From positions 310,001 through 374,000 of the forward strand of contig NZ_JBBLYU010000001.1 in assembly GCF_037911135.1 (NCBI RefSeq): a DNA stretch of 64,000 nt, given 5' to 3'. The first letter of the stretch is position 1. Each line of letters opens with the position of its first letter. The notes beneath the pieces were generated by a model. That model was not told the DNA's origin. It saw only the letters and a list, made by a program, of their open reading frames with translations, and ran no database searches. The position numbers and the translations under genes were made by a program. Shown piece by piece: positions 52,831-61,457 of this stretch. This DNA is from Phaeobacter sp. A36a-5a. GTDB taxonomy: Bacteria > Pseudomonadota > Alphaproteobacteria > Rhodobacterales > Rhodobacteraceae.

Positions 52831-52996
52831 TGCGGGAGAACCATTGCAGCAGGAATTGCCTGCCGACACTGGTGCCGAAGGAGCAACCGCCCCGGAAACT
52901 CTCAGGCCAAAGGGACCGTAAACGTGACGTACTCTGGAGAGACCCTGACCACACCAGGGCGCCGAAGGGATAACGATCTCAGGCAAAGGGACAGAG
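52831..52996 (+). ncRNA. Tandem glycine riboswitch (two aptamers)
   Basis: Two glycine-type aptamers stand back to back, the form that senses glycine cooperatively. Aptamer 1 spans about 52831-52920: P1 TGCGG/CCGTA, then GGGAGAACC, GCCGAAGGAGCAA and CTCAGGCCAAAGGGACC. Aptamer 2 spans about 52932-52996: P1 CTCTG/CAGAG, with GGAGAG, GCCGAAGGGATAA and CTCAGGCAAAGGGACAG. The paired GCCGAAGG-A-AA and CTCAGGCAAAGGGAC blocks are diagnostic of the class. It precedes gcvH and gcvP, as an on-switch for glycine cleavage. The usual first gene gcvT does not follow. Confidence 0.93.
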
Positions 52997-53299
52997 GGGG
53001 CATCACATTGCGCAGGTTCTGCCTGCGTGACGATTGGATGCCGGGACCATGCCATCATTCCTGATCGGACCGGCCCTGAACTCATGGGATGGATCGGCAT
53101 GACTGCTGAGACCAGGCAAATAGGAACGATACCGGCGCCAGTCGGGCTGGCCGGGGCAGTTCCCTGCGGGCGGTGCTTGGCTCCGGCGGCTCGTGCCATG
53201 CCCGTGATGCCGCAGATTTTGACACCCAAACCGCAGCCGTCCACCAGGGCGCGCTGCCATAAGCGCTGAGATCGGCGCGATCTCCAAAGGAAGAGACTG
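52997..53299 (+). other. Leader between glycine riboswitch and gcvH, no gene seen
   Basis: I see no gcvT or fragment of it here; short open frames are not credible. Two hairpins are visible: CGCAGG/CCTGCG (53011-53016 with 53022-53027) right after aptamer 2, and GAGATC-GGCGC-GATCTC (53268-53284) just before the ribosome binding site AAGGAAGAGACTG of gcvH. Either could belong to the expression platform; the second can occlude the start region when formed. Confidence 0.5.
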
Positions 53300-53662
53300 A
53301 TGAAATACACCGAAGAACACGAATGGCTGCTGGCCGAGAGCGATGATCTGATCACGGTGGGCATCACAACCCACGCGGCAGAGCAGCTGGGCGATGTGGT
53401 CTTTGTGGAACTGCCCGAGGTCGGCACCGAAGTCTCCAAGGATGATGAAATCGTGGTCATCGAATCCGTAAAGGCAGCCTCCGATATCCTGGCGCCGCTG
53501 GACGGCGAGATCGTCGAGGTGAACGACGCCCTGATCGACAACCCCGGCAAGATCAACGAAGACCCTCAGGGCGACGCCTGGTTCTTTAAGATCAAGCCGT
53601 CCGATCTGTCCCCGATGGACGATTATATGGATGAAGCCGGCTACAAGGACTTCATCGGCTGA
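53300..53662 (+). CDS. gcvH: Glycine cleavage system H protein
   Basis: Small lipoyl carrier of the glycine cleavage complex, shuttling the aminomethyl group between P, T and L proteins. The 120-residue protein has KYTEEHEWL at the start, GITTHAAEQLGDVVFVELPEVG, and the lipoyl-Lys58 in IESVKAASD, with NPGKINEDPQGDAWFFKIK closing. Length is near the usual 125-130. The ATG has AAGGAAGAG upstream. It is the first protein gene after the glycine riboswitch and is followed by a strong terminator and then gcvP. Confidence 0.98.
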   Translation: MKYTEEHEWLLAESDDLITVGITTHAAEQLGDVVFVELPEVGTEVSKDDEIVVIESVKAASDILAPLDGEIVEVNDALIDNPGKINEDPQGDAWFFKIKPSDLSPMDDYMDEAGYKDFIG

Positions 53663-53672
53663 TCCTTTCACC

Positions 53673-53707
53673 CCGCCTGCGCCCTTCCGCGCGGCGGGGT
53701 TTTTTGA
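53673..53707 (+). terminator. Rho-independent terminator between gcvH and gcvP
   Basis: CCCCGCC (53673-53679) pairs with GGCGGGG (53695-53701), GCGC pairs inside, and six T follow (53702-53707). It is a strong stop lying inside the glycine cleavage cluster, so gcvP is expressed by readthrough or from its own promoter in 53708-53804. Confidence 0.85.
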
Positions 53708-53804
53708 TCGCTGTTCCCGCACCTATCGCGGTGCCAATCCGCACCACCGGGCCAGCCCGCAGCATTCCGCTGCCTTAACCTCCTGTTGCTGAAGAGGGCG
53801 ACAC

Positions 53805-56654
53805 ATGTCTTTTGAACCCACGGACTATCTGCCGTATGACTTTGCCAACCGCCGCCATATCGGCCCGTCTCCCGAAGAGATGGACGACATGCTTGCCGTG
53901 GTTGGCGCCGAGAGCCTGGATGCGCTGATTGACGAAACGGTGCCTGCCACCATCCGTCAGGCCGCCGCGCTGGAGTTTGGCCGTCCTCTGTCGGAACGCG
54001 AGCTGCTGCATCACATGCGTGAGGTCGCAGGCAAGAACGTTCTGAAAACCTCGCTGATCGGGCAGGGCTACCACGGCACCGTGACCCCGCCCGCCATTCA
54101 GCGCAACATCCTGGAAAACCCGGCCTGGTACACCGCCTACACGCCTTATCAGCCCGAAATCTCGCAGGGTCGTCTTGAGGCGCTGTTGAACTTCCAGACC
54201 ATGATCTCGGATCTGACCGGTCTGGAAATCGCCAATGCCTCGCTTCTGGACGAGGCCACAGCCTGCGCTGAGGCAATGACCGTCGCGCAGCGGGTCGCCA
54301 AATCGAAGGCCAAGGCGTTTTTTGTCGACCGCGACTGTCACCCGCAGAACATTGCCGTGATCCAGACCCGCGCCGAGCCTCTGGGGATCGAGGTCATCGT
54401 CGGCAACCCTGACAAGCTGGAGGCGGATAAGGTCTTTGGCGCTATCTTCCAATACCCCGGCACCTACGGTCATGTGCGCGATTTCACCGACCACATCGCG
54501 CAGCTGCACGCGCATAAGGCCATCGGCATCGTTGCGGCCGACCCGCTGTCGCTGACCCTGCTGAAAGAGCCGGGCGCCATGGGTGCCGATATCGCTGTCG
54601 GCTCGACCCAGCGCTTTGGCGTGCCGGTGGGGGCAGGCGGCCCACATGCGGCCTATATGGCGACCAAGGATGCTTACAAACGCTCGATCCCCGGCCGGAT
54701 TGTCGGTGTCTCGGTCGATGCGCATGGCAACCGCGCCTATCGCCTGTCGCTACAGACCCGTGAACAGCACATCCGCCGCGAAAAGGCGACCTCCAACGTC
54801 TGTACTGCACAGGCTCTGCTGGCGGTGATGGCGTCGATGTACGCGGTCTTCCACGGCCCCAAGGGGCTGAAAGCCATCGCGCAGCGCATCCATCGCAAGA
54901 CCGTGCGTCTGGCCCGTGGACTGGAAAGGGCAGGGTTCAGCGTTGATCCCCGATCCTTCTTCGACACGATCACCGTTGATGTGGGGCCGCTGCAATCGGC
55001 GGTGCTGAAATCGGCGGTGGACGAGGGGCTGAACCTGCGCCGCGTTGGCGAAACCCGCGTTGGTATCACATTAGATGAGGTCACCCGTTCTGAGACCATC
55101 GAAGCGGTCTGGCGCGCCTTTGGCATTCGCCGCAAGGACGAAGACTTCACCCATGAATACCGCGTGCCGGAAAACATGCACCGCACGTCTGACTATCTGA
55201 CGCATCCGATCTTCCACATGAACCGGGCCGAAACCGAGATGATGCGCTACATGCGCCGCCTCGCGGATCGTGATCTGGCGCTGGATCGGGCGATGATCCC
55301 GCTTGGCTCCTGCACGATGAAGCTCAATGCCGCCGCCGAGATGATGCCGCTCAGCTGGCCGGAGTTCGCCAATATCCACCCCTTTGCCCCTGCCGATCAG
55401 ATGCAGGGCTATGCAGAGATGGTCAGCGATCTGTCCGAGAAACTGTGCCAGATCACCGGCTATGATGCGATCTCCATGCAGCCTAACTCGGGCGCGCAGG
55501 GGGAATACGCGGGCCTTCTGTCCATTGCGGCCTATCACCGTGCCAACGGTCAGGGCCACCGCAACATCTGTCTGATCCCGATGTCGGCCCATGGCACCAA
55601 CCCGGCCTCCGCCCAGATGGTGGGGTGGAAGGTTGTCGTGGTGAAATCCGCAGAAAACGGCGATATCGACCTCGAGGATTTCCGCGAAAAGGCGGAGAAA
55701 CACGCCGAAAACCTCGCAGGCTGCATGATCACCTATCCCTCGACCCACGGCGTGTTCGAGGAAACCGTGCATGAGGTCTGCAAAATTACCCATGATCACG
55801 GCGGTCAGGTTTATATCGACGGTGCCAATATGAACGCCATGGTGGGCCTGTCCCGTCCCGGCGATCTGGGCGGCGACGTGAGCCACCTGAACCTGCACAA
55901 GACCTTTGCCATTCCCCACGGTGGTGGTGGCCCCGGCATGGGACCGATTGGCGTGAAGGCGCATCTGCAACCGCATCTGCCCGGCCACCCGGAAACCGGC
56001 GGTCAGGAAGGGCCGGTCTCGGCTGCGCCTTTCGGGTCGGCCTCTATCCTGACCATCAGCTGGGCCTATTGCCTGATGATGGGTGGTGCGGGCCTGACGC
56101 AGGCGACAAAGGTGGCGATCCTCAACGCCAACTACATCGCCAAGCGCCTCGAAGGTGCCTATGACGTACTCTACAAGGGGCCGACAGGCCGCGTTGCGCA
56201 TGAGTGTATTCTGGACACCCGCCCGTTTGAGGCCAGCGCGAACGTGACCGTGGACGATGTGGCCAAGCGACTGATCGACAGCGGTTTCCACGCACCCACC
56301 ATGTCCTGGCCCGTCGCGGGCACCCTGATGGTCGAACCCACCGAGTCCGAGACCAAGGCCGAGCTGGACCGCTTCTGCGAGGCCATGCTGTCGATCCGCG
56401 AAGAAATCCGCGCGATTGAGGCAGGCGAAATGGATGCGGAGAATAACGCATTGAAAAACGCGCCTCACACGATGGAAGATCTCGTTAAGGACTGGGATCG
56501 CCCCTATTCCCGCGAACAGGGCTGCTTCCCTCCGGGCGCGTTCCGGGTCGACAAATACTGGCCGCCGGTCAACCGCGTCGACAATGCTTACGGTGACCGC
56601 CATCTGGTCTGCACCTGCCCACCGATGGAAGACTACGCCGAGGCGGCAGAGTAA
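53805..56654 (+). CDS. gcvP: Glycine dehydrogenase (decarboxylating), P protein
   Basis: PLP enzyme that decarboxylates glycine and loads its aminomethyl group on GcvH. The 949-residue protein is the single-chain form (fused P1 and P2). The P1 half has [61 protein letters not shown]. The P2 half has the PLP-binding [19 protein letters not shown] with Lys699, and [20 protein letters not shown] near the end. Length and motifs are complete. ATG follows GAAGAGGGCG. It is separated from gcvH by a terminator and followed by another. Confidence 0.98.
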   Translation: MSFEPTDYLPYDFANRRHIGPSPEEMDDMLAVVGAESLDALIDETVPATIRQAAALEFGRPLSERELLHHMREVAGKNVLKTSLIGQGYHGTVTPPAIQRNILENPAWYTAYTPYQPEISQGRLEALLNFQTMISDLTGLEIANASLLDEATACAEAMTVAQRVAKSKAKAFFVDRDCHPQNIAVIQTRAEPLGIEVIVGNPDKLEADKVFGAIFQYPGTYGHVRDFTDHIAQLHAHKAIGIVAADPLSLTLLKEPGAMGADIAVGSTQRFGVPVGAGGPHAAYMATKDAYKRSIPGRIVGVSVDAHGNRAYRLSLQTREQHIRREKATSNVCTAQALLAVMASMYAVFHGPKGLKAIAQRIHRKTVRLARGLERAGFSVDPRSFFDTITVDVGPLQSAVLKSAVDEGLNLRRVGETRVGITLDEVTRSETIEAVWRAFGIRRKDEDFTHEYRVPENMHRTSDYLTHPIFHMNRAETEMMRYMRRLADRDLALDRAMIPLGSCTMKLNAAAEMMPLSWPEFANIHPFAPADQMQGYAEMVSDLSEKLCQITGYDAISMQPNSGAQGEYAGLLSIAAYHRANGQGHRNICLIPMSAHGTNPASAQMVGWKVVVVKSAENGDIDLEDFREKAEKHAENLAGCMITYPSTHGVFEETVHEVCKITHDHGGQVYIDGANMNAMVGLSRPGDLGGDVSHLNLHKTFAIPHGGGGPGMGPIGVKAHLQPHLPGHPETGGQEGPVSAAPFGSASILTISWAYCLMMGGAGLTQATKVAILNANYIAKRLEGAYDVLYKGPTGRVAHECILDTRPFEASANVTVDDVAKRLIDSGFHAPTMSWPVAGTLMVEPTESETKAELDRFCEAMLSIREEIRAIEAGEMDAENNALKNAPHTMEDLVKDWDRPYSREQGCFPPGAFRVDKYWPPVNRVDNAYGDRHLVCTCPPMEDYAEAAE

Positions 56655-56663
56655 CCACTTGCG

Positions 56664-56689
56664 AAACGGGCCCTTCGGGGCCCGTTTTT
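56664..56689 (+). terminator. Rho-independent terminator after gcvP
   Basis: ACGGGCCC (56666-56673) pairs with GGGCCCGT (56678-56685) around TTCG, and T-rich TTTTTC follows. It is a textbook terminator. Confidence 0.9.
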
Positions 56690-56797
56690 CTGTCCTGCGA
56701 TGCCTATCCATCTGTGACGTCCCGTCACGCGGCTGGACAGCGGCACAACCCCCGCGCCATGCTGCCGCCAAGGGAAACAACACGAAGAGGCGCCGGG

Positions 56798-58036
56798 ATG
56801 GACATGAACTTGGGTATGCGCAGCGAAAACCGCGCGCTTCTGGATCGGGTGGCGGCGATGATCCGCGACGAGATCATGCCGATGGAGGCCGAGTATCACG
56901 CCGAGATCGGCAAGGGGGATCGCTGGCAGTACACCGATCGGCAGGCCGAGATCCTCGAAGGCCTGAAAGCCAAGGCCAAGGCCGACGGCCTGTGGAATTT
57001 CTGGCTCACCGACAGTGACAAGGGTTTTGGCCTCTCGACCGTCGAATATGCTTACTTTGCTGAGGAAATGGGAAAAACCCCGCTGGGGGCAGAGGTCTTC
57101 AACTGCTCCGCGCCCGACACCGGCAATATGGAAGTGTTTGAGCGCTACGGCACCGAGGCGATGAAACAGCAATGGCTGGCGCCGCTCCTTCAGGGCGAGA
57201 TCCGCTCGGCCTATCTGATGACGGAGCCGGATGTCGCCAGCTCGGACGCCACCAATATTGCCATGTCCTGCCTGCGCGACGGAGATGACTATGTGCTGAA
57301 CGGCGAAAAATGGTGGGCCTCAGGCGCAGGGGATCCGCGCTGCAAGGTCTATATCGTCATGGTGCGTACCGGCGGCGACGAGCTGCCCAAACACAAGCGC
57401 CAGTCGATGATCGTGGTGCCTGCGGATGCACCGGGGATCGAGGTGCTGCGCCCGATGGAGGTCTACGGTCACGATGACGCCCCCCACGGCCATATGCATA
57501 TCCGCTTCTCAGACGTGCGTGTGCCTGCTGAAAACATGCTGCTGGGCGAGGGGCGCGGATTTGAAATCGCGCAGGGCCGTCTTGGGCCGGGGCGCATTCA
57601 CCATTGTATGCGCGCCATCGGCCAGGCCGAAAGCGCGCTGGAACAGCTCTGCCGCCGCTCGCTGCGCCGCGAGGCCTTTGGCAAGCCGCTGGCCCAGCTT
57701 GGCGCCAACTACGATATCATCGCCGAATGCCGGATGGAGATCGAAATGGCCCGGCTCCTCTGTCTCAAGGCGGCATGGTACATGGATCAGGGCGATGCAC
57801 GCGCCGCAGCACCCTGGATCAGCCAGATCAAGGTGGTTGCCCCCCGTGTCGCGTTGAAGGTGATCGACGAGGCGGTGCAGATGCACGGAGGGCAGGGCAT
57901 CAGCCAGGACACGCCGCTGGCGCAGGCCTGGACCCATGTGCGCACCCTGCGCCTCGCCGATGGGCCGGATGCGGTGCACCGCAGGCAGGTCGCCCGCGCC
58001 GAGCTGAAAGCCTACAGTCAGGAGAATCTGGGTTAA
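56798..58036 (+). CDS. Acyl-CoA dehydrogenase (ACAD family)
   Basis: Flavoprotein that introduces a 2,3 double bond into acyl-CoA, 412 residues. It has the ACAD10/11-like layout: an alpha domain (RVAAMIRDEIMPMEAEYHAEI), the beta part with YLMTEPDVASSDATNIAMSCLRDGDDYVLNGEKWWASGAGDPRC, which is the FAD/substrate loop, and the C-terminal helices RAIGQAESALEQLCRRSLRREAFGKPLAQLGAN and DEAVQMHGGQGISQDTPLAQAWTHVRTLRLADGPDAVH. The catalytic base region is the usual Asp/Glu near GPDAVH, and the substrate is not clear. ATG at 56798 has GAGGCGCCGGG upstream. It stands alone between terminators. Confidence 0.9.
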   Translation: MDMNLGMRSENRALLDRVAAMIRDEIMPMEAEYHAEIGKGDRWQYTDRQAEILEGLKAKAKADGLWNFWLTDSDKGFGLSTVEYAYFAEEMGKTPLGAEVFNCSAPDTGNMEVFERYGTEAMKQQWLAPLLQGEIRSAYLMTEPDVASSDATNIAMSCLRDGDDYVLNGEKWWASGAGDPRCKVYIVMVRTGGDELPKHKRQSMIVVPADAPGIEVLRPMEVYGHDDAPHGHMHIRFSDVRVPAENMLLGEGRGFEIAQGRLGPGRIHHCMRAIGQAESALEQLCRRSLRREAFGKPLAQLGANYDIIAECRMEIEMARLLCLKAAWYMDQGDARAAAPWISQIKVVAPRVALKVIDEAVQMHGGQGISQDTPLAQAWTHVRTLRLADGPDAVHRRQVARAELKAYSQENLG

Positions 58037-58104
58037 CGCTTGCCCCCCCAATCCGGGCTGAGCGGCGAGGCTCCGACCAAAAAAATAGGCCTCCAGAAAT
58101 AGTC

Positions 58105-58134
58105 AGGCGCGCTCCCGGTGGAGGGCGCCTTTCT
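58105..58134 (+). terminator. Terminator after the acyl-CoA dehydrogenase gene
   Basis: AGGCGC (58105-58110) pairs with GCGCCT (58125-58130) and CTCC with GGAG inside (one mismatch), followed by TTCT. The stem is good but the T-run is short. Confidence 0.65.
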
Positions 58135-58268
58135 CATGTTAAGCCCAATGCGTTGAAAGAATGAGATTTCACCGCGTGAACTGGTCAGATCATCGGCTGA
58201 TCTGACGTCGCGGAAAAATACTGTGGATATCTTGCCGTAGTTAACGGCAGTCGCTATACGCACGCCTT

Positions 58269-58303
58269 TCCGGTCGCAGCCTACCCGGATATCAAAACAA
58301 GGA
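58269..58303 (+). ncRNA. preQ1-I riboswitch upstream of queC
   Basis: TCCGG (58269-58273) pairs with CCGGA (58285-58289) to form P1. The loop TCGCAGCCTAC follows the P1 5' arm, and the 3' tail ATCAAAACAAGG (58291-58302) is A-rich with the pseudoknot-forming end. The pattern (GGTCGCAG...CCGG...CAAAACAAGG) closely resembles the Thermoanaerobacter tengcongensis preQ1-I aptamer. The AAGGAC that serves as ribosome binding site (58299-58304) is inside the aptamer tail, so ligand binding would directly hide it: translational repression. The switch is only about 35 bases long and precedes the TTG start of queC by eight bases. Confidence 0.88.
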
Positions 58304-58311
58304 CTGAAAAC

Positions 58312-59010
58312 TTGAAAACACTTGTCATCTGCTCGGGCGGATTGGATTCGGTATCCCTCGCCTATGTACTCGCTGCCAAAGGGCAGCTGTCGCGCCTGGT
58401 CTCGTTCGACTACGGACAGCGCCACCGCAAGGAACTCGACTATGCTGCCGCCTGCGCAGAGCGGCTCGGGGTTCCCCACGAGATAATTGATATGCGTTCC
58501 ATCGGCGCGGCACTCAGCGGCTCTGCCCTGACAGACGATATTGATGTGCCGGACGGACACTACGCCGAAGATACCATGAAGGTTACGGTGGTGCCCAACC
58601 GCAATGCCATCATGCTAACCATTGCCTACGGGATTGCCGCCGCCAAGGGCGACACGGCTGTGGCAACGGCGGTGCATGGCGGCGATCACTTCATTTACCC
58701 GGACTGCCGCCCGGCCTTCACCGATGCTTTTGACGCGATGCAGCGCATGGCGCTGGACGGCTATGCCGATGTGGCGCTGGTGACACCGTTCGTGCATCGC
58801 TCCAAAGGCGACATCGTCACCGCAGGTGCGGCGGTGAACACGCCCTTTGCCGAGACCTGGTCCTGCTACAAGGGTGGCGAACATCATTGCGGGCGCTGCG
58901 GCACCTGCGTTGAACGCCGTGAGGCCTTCGATCTGGCAGGCGTTGAGGATCCGACAGTCTACGCGGACCCCGATTTCTGGCGCACAGCCATCAAGGAAGG
59001 GGCCGCCTGA
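58312..59010 (+). CDS. queC: 7-Cyano-7-deazaguanine synthase
   Basis: Converts 7-carboxy-7-deazaguanine to preQ0 with ATP and ammonia, in queuosine synthesis. The 232-residue protein has the PP-loop SGGLDSVSLAYVLA (about 8-21), FDYGQRHRKELDYA, VVPNRNAIMLTIAYGIAA, and the zinc-binding CYKGGEHHCGRCGTCVERREAF cluster near the end. The start codon is TTG, eight bases after the ribosome binding site in the preQ1 riboswitch. It is the first of four que genes; the stop (58992-59010 region) overlaps the next start by one base. Confidence 0.97.
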   Translation: MKTLVICSGGLDSVSLAYVLAAKGQLSRLVSFDYGQRHRKELDYAAACAERLGVPHEIIDMRSIGAALSGSALTDDIDVPDGHYAEDTMKVTVVPNRNAIMLTIAYGIAAAKGDTAVATAVHGGDHFIYPDCRPAFTDAFDAMQRMALDGYADVALVTPFVHRSKGDIVTAGAAVNTPFAETWSCYKGGEHHCGRCGTCVERREAFDLAGVEDPTVYADPDFWRTAIKEGAA

Positions 59011-59363
59011 TGTTCCGCATTACCAAGGAGTTCCACTTCTCCGCTTCACATCAGCTGACCCATCTGCCAGCCGATCACCAATGCGCGCGGCTGCATGGGC
59101 ATAATTACATCGTCGTGGTCGAACTGGCCGGCGCCAAGCTGAACAGCGACGGTTTTGTCCGCGATTATCACGAGCTGGCACCGCTGAAGAATTACATCGA
59201 CGGCAGCTTTGATCATCGCCATCTGAACGATGTGATGGACGGCCCCTCGACCGCCGAGAACATGGCCCGTCATTTCTACGAATGGTGTGTCGCGCGCTGG
59301 CCCGAAACCGCTGCGGTGCGGGTATCGGAGACCCCGAAAACATGGGCCGAGTACCGACCATGA
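59010..59363 (+). CDS. queD: 6-Carboxy-5,6,7,8-tetrahydropterin synthase
   Basis: Turns dihydroneopterin triphosphate into 6-carboxytetrahydropterin, the second step in queuosine synthesis. The 117-residue protein has the zinc ligands of the family ([20 protein letters not shown], about 14-33, with Cys25 and the two His of HGH) and FDHRHLND with the catalytic His/Asp. The end is [12 protein letters not shown], typical. Its ATG shares a base with the queC stop, so they are translationally coupled; the stop overlaps the queE start. Confidence 0.97.
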   Translation: MFRITKEFHFSASHQLTHLPADHQCARLHGHNYIVVVELAGAKLNSDGFVRDYHELAPLKNYIDGSFDHRHLNDVMDGPSTAENMARHFYEWCVARWPETAAVRVSETPKTWAEYRP

Positions 59364-60067
59364 GCCTGCGCATTGCCGAAATCTTCGGACCCACGATCCA
59401 GGGAGAAGGCGCCCTGATCGGGGAGCCGACCGTCTTTGTCCGCACTGGCGGCTGCGATTACCGATGCAGCTGGTGCGACAGTCTCCACGCGGTTGACAGC
59501 AAATACCGCGAGACCTGGATCCCGATGACCACCAGCGATGTCTGGGCAGAGGTCACGCAGCTCAGCGGCGGTCAGCCGCTGACCGTCTCGCTCTCGGGTG
59601 GCAACCCGGCCATTCAGGACTTTGCCGAGCTGATCGCACGGGGAAAGGCCGAGGGCTATCGCTTTGCCTGCGAGACGCAGGGCTCGATCAACCAGCCCTG
59701 GTTTGCCCAGCTGGACACGCTGGTGCTCAGCCCGAAACCACCCTCCAGCGGCCATAAGGTGGATTGGCAGAAATTTGACCACTGCCTTCAGGCTGCAAAG
59801 GGGTGCGGGCAAACCGTGGTAAAGATCGTGATCTTCGACGACCGGGATTATGACTGGGCGCGGGCCGTTGCAAAACGCCTGCCGGACCTGCCGCTCTACC
59901 TGCAACCCGGCAACCCGGAGGTGGACCCGGATAAACCGGTGGACCTGACCGCCGCCACGGAACGTCTGCAATGGCTGATTGAAAAGGTAACCGGAGACCG
60001 CTGGTTTACCCCCCGTGTGCTGCCACAGCTTCATGTGCTGGTCTGGGGCAACAAACGCGGTGTCTAG
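59360..60067 (+). CDS. queE: 7-Carboxy-7-deazaguanine synthase (radical SAM)
   Basis: Radical SAM enzyme that rearranges 6-carboxytetrahydropterin into 7-carboxy-7-deazaguanine. The 235-residue protein has [35 protein letters not shown]: the CxxxCxxC-type cluster motif with a variant spacing of this family, and GGNPAIQDF. Start 59360 (MSLRIAEIF) is taken because it is the family start and its ATG overlaps the queD stop (ATGA); the longer reading has no similarity. It is followed by queF 26 bases later in the same operon. Confidence 0.95.
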   Translation: MSLRIAEIFGPTIQGEGALIGEPTVFVRTGGCDYRCSWCDSLHAVDSKYRETWIPMTTSDVWAEVTQLSGGQPLTVSLSGGNPAIQDFAELIARGKAEGYRFACETQGSINQPWFAQLDTLVLSPKPPSSGHKVDWQKFDHCLQAAKGCGQTVVKIVIFDDRDYDWARAVAKRLPDLPLYLQPGNPEVDPDKPVDLTAATERLQWLIEKVTGDRWFTPRVLPQLHVLVWGNKRGV

Positions 60068-60093
60068 GCCGAGAGACCTGAGGAGAAAAGAAG

Positions 60094-60558
60094 ATGAGTG
60101 ACGATATCTACAAGGATCTGAAACAGCTGGGCGGCGCGACCGTAATGCCCAGCAACCCCGACGAAGCAGAGCTGGAGCGGGTGCAGAACCCGCAGGCCGA
60201 CGTCGCCTACAACGTGCGCTTCACCGCGCCGGAGTTCACATCACTCTGCCCGATGACCGGCCAGCCCGATTTTGCCCATCTGGTCATCGACTACGTGCCG
60301 GGCAAATGGCTGGTCGAGAGCAAATCGCTCAAGCTGTTTCTGGGCTCCTTCCGCAACCACGGCGCCTTCCACGAAGATTGCACCGTGTCCATTGCGCGTC
60401 GGCTGGCCGATTACCTTGAGCCGCAGTGGCTGCGGATCGGCGGCTATTGGTACCCGCGTGGCGGCATTCCGATTGATGTCTTCTGGCAGACCGGACCGCT
60501 GCCGGAGGGAGTCTGGATCCCGGATCAGGGCGTGCCGCCCTATCGCGGTCGCGGCTGA
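60094..60558 (+). CDS. queF: NADPH-dependent preQ0 reductase QueF
   Basis: Reduces the nitrile of preQ0 to the amine of preQ1. The 154-residue protein is the short (type I, unimodular) form: [24 protein letters not shown] with the catalytic Cys52 that forms the thioimide, and [14 protein letters not shown] with the catalytic His-Glu set. The ATG has GAGGAGAAAAG upstream. It is the last gene of queCDEF. Its product preQ1 is the ligand of the upstream riboswitch, closing a feedback loop. Confidence 0.97.
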   Translation: MSDDIYKDLKQLGGATVMPSNPDEAELERVQNPQADVAYNVRFTAPEFTSLCPMTGQPDFAHLVIDYVPGKWLVESKSLKLFLGSFRNHGAFHEDCTVSIARRLADYLEPQWLRIGGYWYPRGGIPIDVFWQTGPLPEGVWIPDQGVPPYRGRG

Positions 60559-60570
60559 AAACGTCGCTCT

Positions 60571-60588
60571 GGCCGTCAGCCGACGGCC
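60571..60588. terminator. Hairpin after queF, between convergent genes
   Basis: GGCCGTC (60571-60577) pairs with GACGGCC (60582-60588). There is no T-run. It lies between the stops of queF and the PAS gene and may help end both transcripts. Confidence 0.4.
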
Positions 60589-60613
60589 TGATCACTGAAT
60601 GCGGGCCGGGTCG

Positions 60614-61309
60614 TCAGGCCTGACTCGCCCGCGGTCCCAGCAACGGATCGCGGGCCATGGCGGCGGCATCGACATCCTGCGGTTCCGCTCCCAGAAGATT
60701 GCCGCGACGGCGATTGAAGTAGAGATCAATCCGGCTGTAGAGCGTGTTGCGGCGCATCTCCAGACAGCGCATCAGCGCCTTGCGGGCATAGTCCAGCAGC
60801 TCATCTTTCTGATCCTGAAGGCCAATCACTTCCTCGGCCCGGTTCGATCCACCATCGGCGGCTCTCTCTGCCTCAGCTTGCGGCGCGCCAGCATCCTCGC
60901 GGTTGGCCGTCGGCGGCGGTGATGATGACAGCTGCGGCGACAGCGGAAAGTGACAGCCCAGCAGGACCACATTGCCCGGTGAAACGGTGATCGGGTCGAT
61001 ATAGGTCAGACATTCAAAGGGCTCGCCCTCGGCATTGTAGTTCCACAGCGTTTGCGACCCGCGTCTGCACATATCGCGGGCGTGTTTCAGCAGGCTCACC
61101 GAACTTTCCTGAACCGCAGGGCCCTGGAACAGCGGGCACGGCCGGTCGATCACATCCTGCGCCCGGTAGCCCGTTGCCTGTTCAAAGGCCCGGTTGACAA
61201 AAACCAGCTCCAGCTCCTCGGCTTCGGGATTGATCAGCGACAGCGGCAACGTGGAATGCCGCAGCAAAGTACCAAGAAGTTCCATCTCTTTTTCCACGTC
61301 ATCACCCAC
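60614..61309 (-). CDS. PAS-domain protein, LOV-like with conserved Cys
   Basis: A 231-residue single-PAS protein. The PAS core is RHSTLPLSLINPEAEELELVFVNRAFEQATGYRAQDVIDRPCPLFQGPA (about 17-65). The Cys58 in DRPCPLFQG lines up with the flavin-adduct Cys of LOV domains (canonical GRNCRFLQ), although the preceding Asn and following Arg are changed. A later LWNYNAEGEPFECLTYIDPITVSPGNVVLLGCHF matches the LOV beta-sheet, but the usual C-terminal Gln of GVQ is not seen (GCH). The C-terminal ~80 residues have a helical region without an evident output domain. The start is GTG at 61309; a later ATG (residue 9) is possible. It could be a blue-light or redox sensor with flavin, or a degenerate one. Confidence 0.8.
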   Translation of the reverse strand: MGDDVEKEMELLGTLLRHSTLPLSLINPEAEELELVFVNRAFEQATGYRAQDVIDRPCPLFQGPAVQESSVSLLKHARDMCRRGSQTLWNYNAEGEPFECLTYIDPITVSPGNVVLLGCHFPLSPQLSSSPPPTANREDAGAPQAEAERAADGGSNRAEEVIGLQDQKDELLDYARKALMRCLEMRRNTLYSRIDLYFNRRRGNLLGAEPQDVDAAAMARDPLLGPRASQA

Positions 61310-61457
61310 CGATTAAGCATATGATCTGTGACGAAACGCGTAACCGAACGGTTGGTTCCCGTAGGGCGCCAAAAAAACTGAAAAAATATGCCGCCCTCCG
61401 CAACAGCGGATCGCCGCTGCCGTGAAAGGTGATTTCTGAAACTATTACAGCAGTTTG

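Noticed and set aside
53027-53269. Possible small plus-strand protein or gcvT remnant in the glycine leader
   Set aside because: No part of the translation resembles the start or motifs of GcvT, there is no good ribosome binding site, and the region is better read as riboswitch expression platform.
53003-53722. Minus-strand frame of 239 codons over the riboswitch leader and gcvH
   Set aside because: It crosses the gcvH gene and the terminator and has no recognisable domain.
55071-56783. 570-codon open frame on the minus strand across gcvP
   Set aside because: The plus strand is full-length gcvP with the PLP-lysine motif. The opposite frame has no recognisable domain and is an expected shadow of codon bias.
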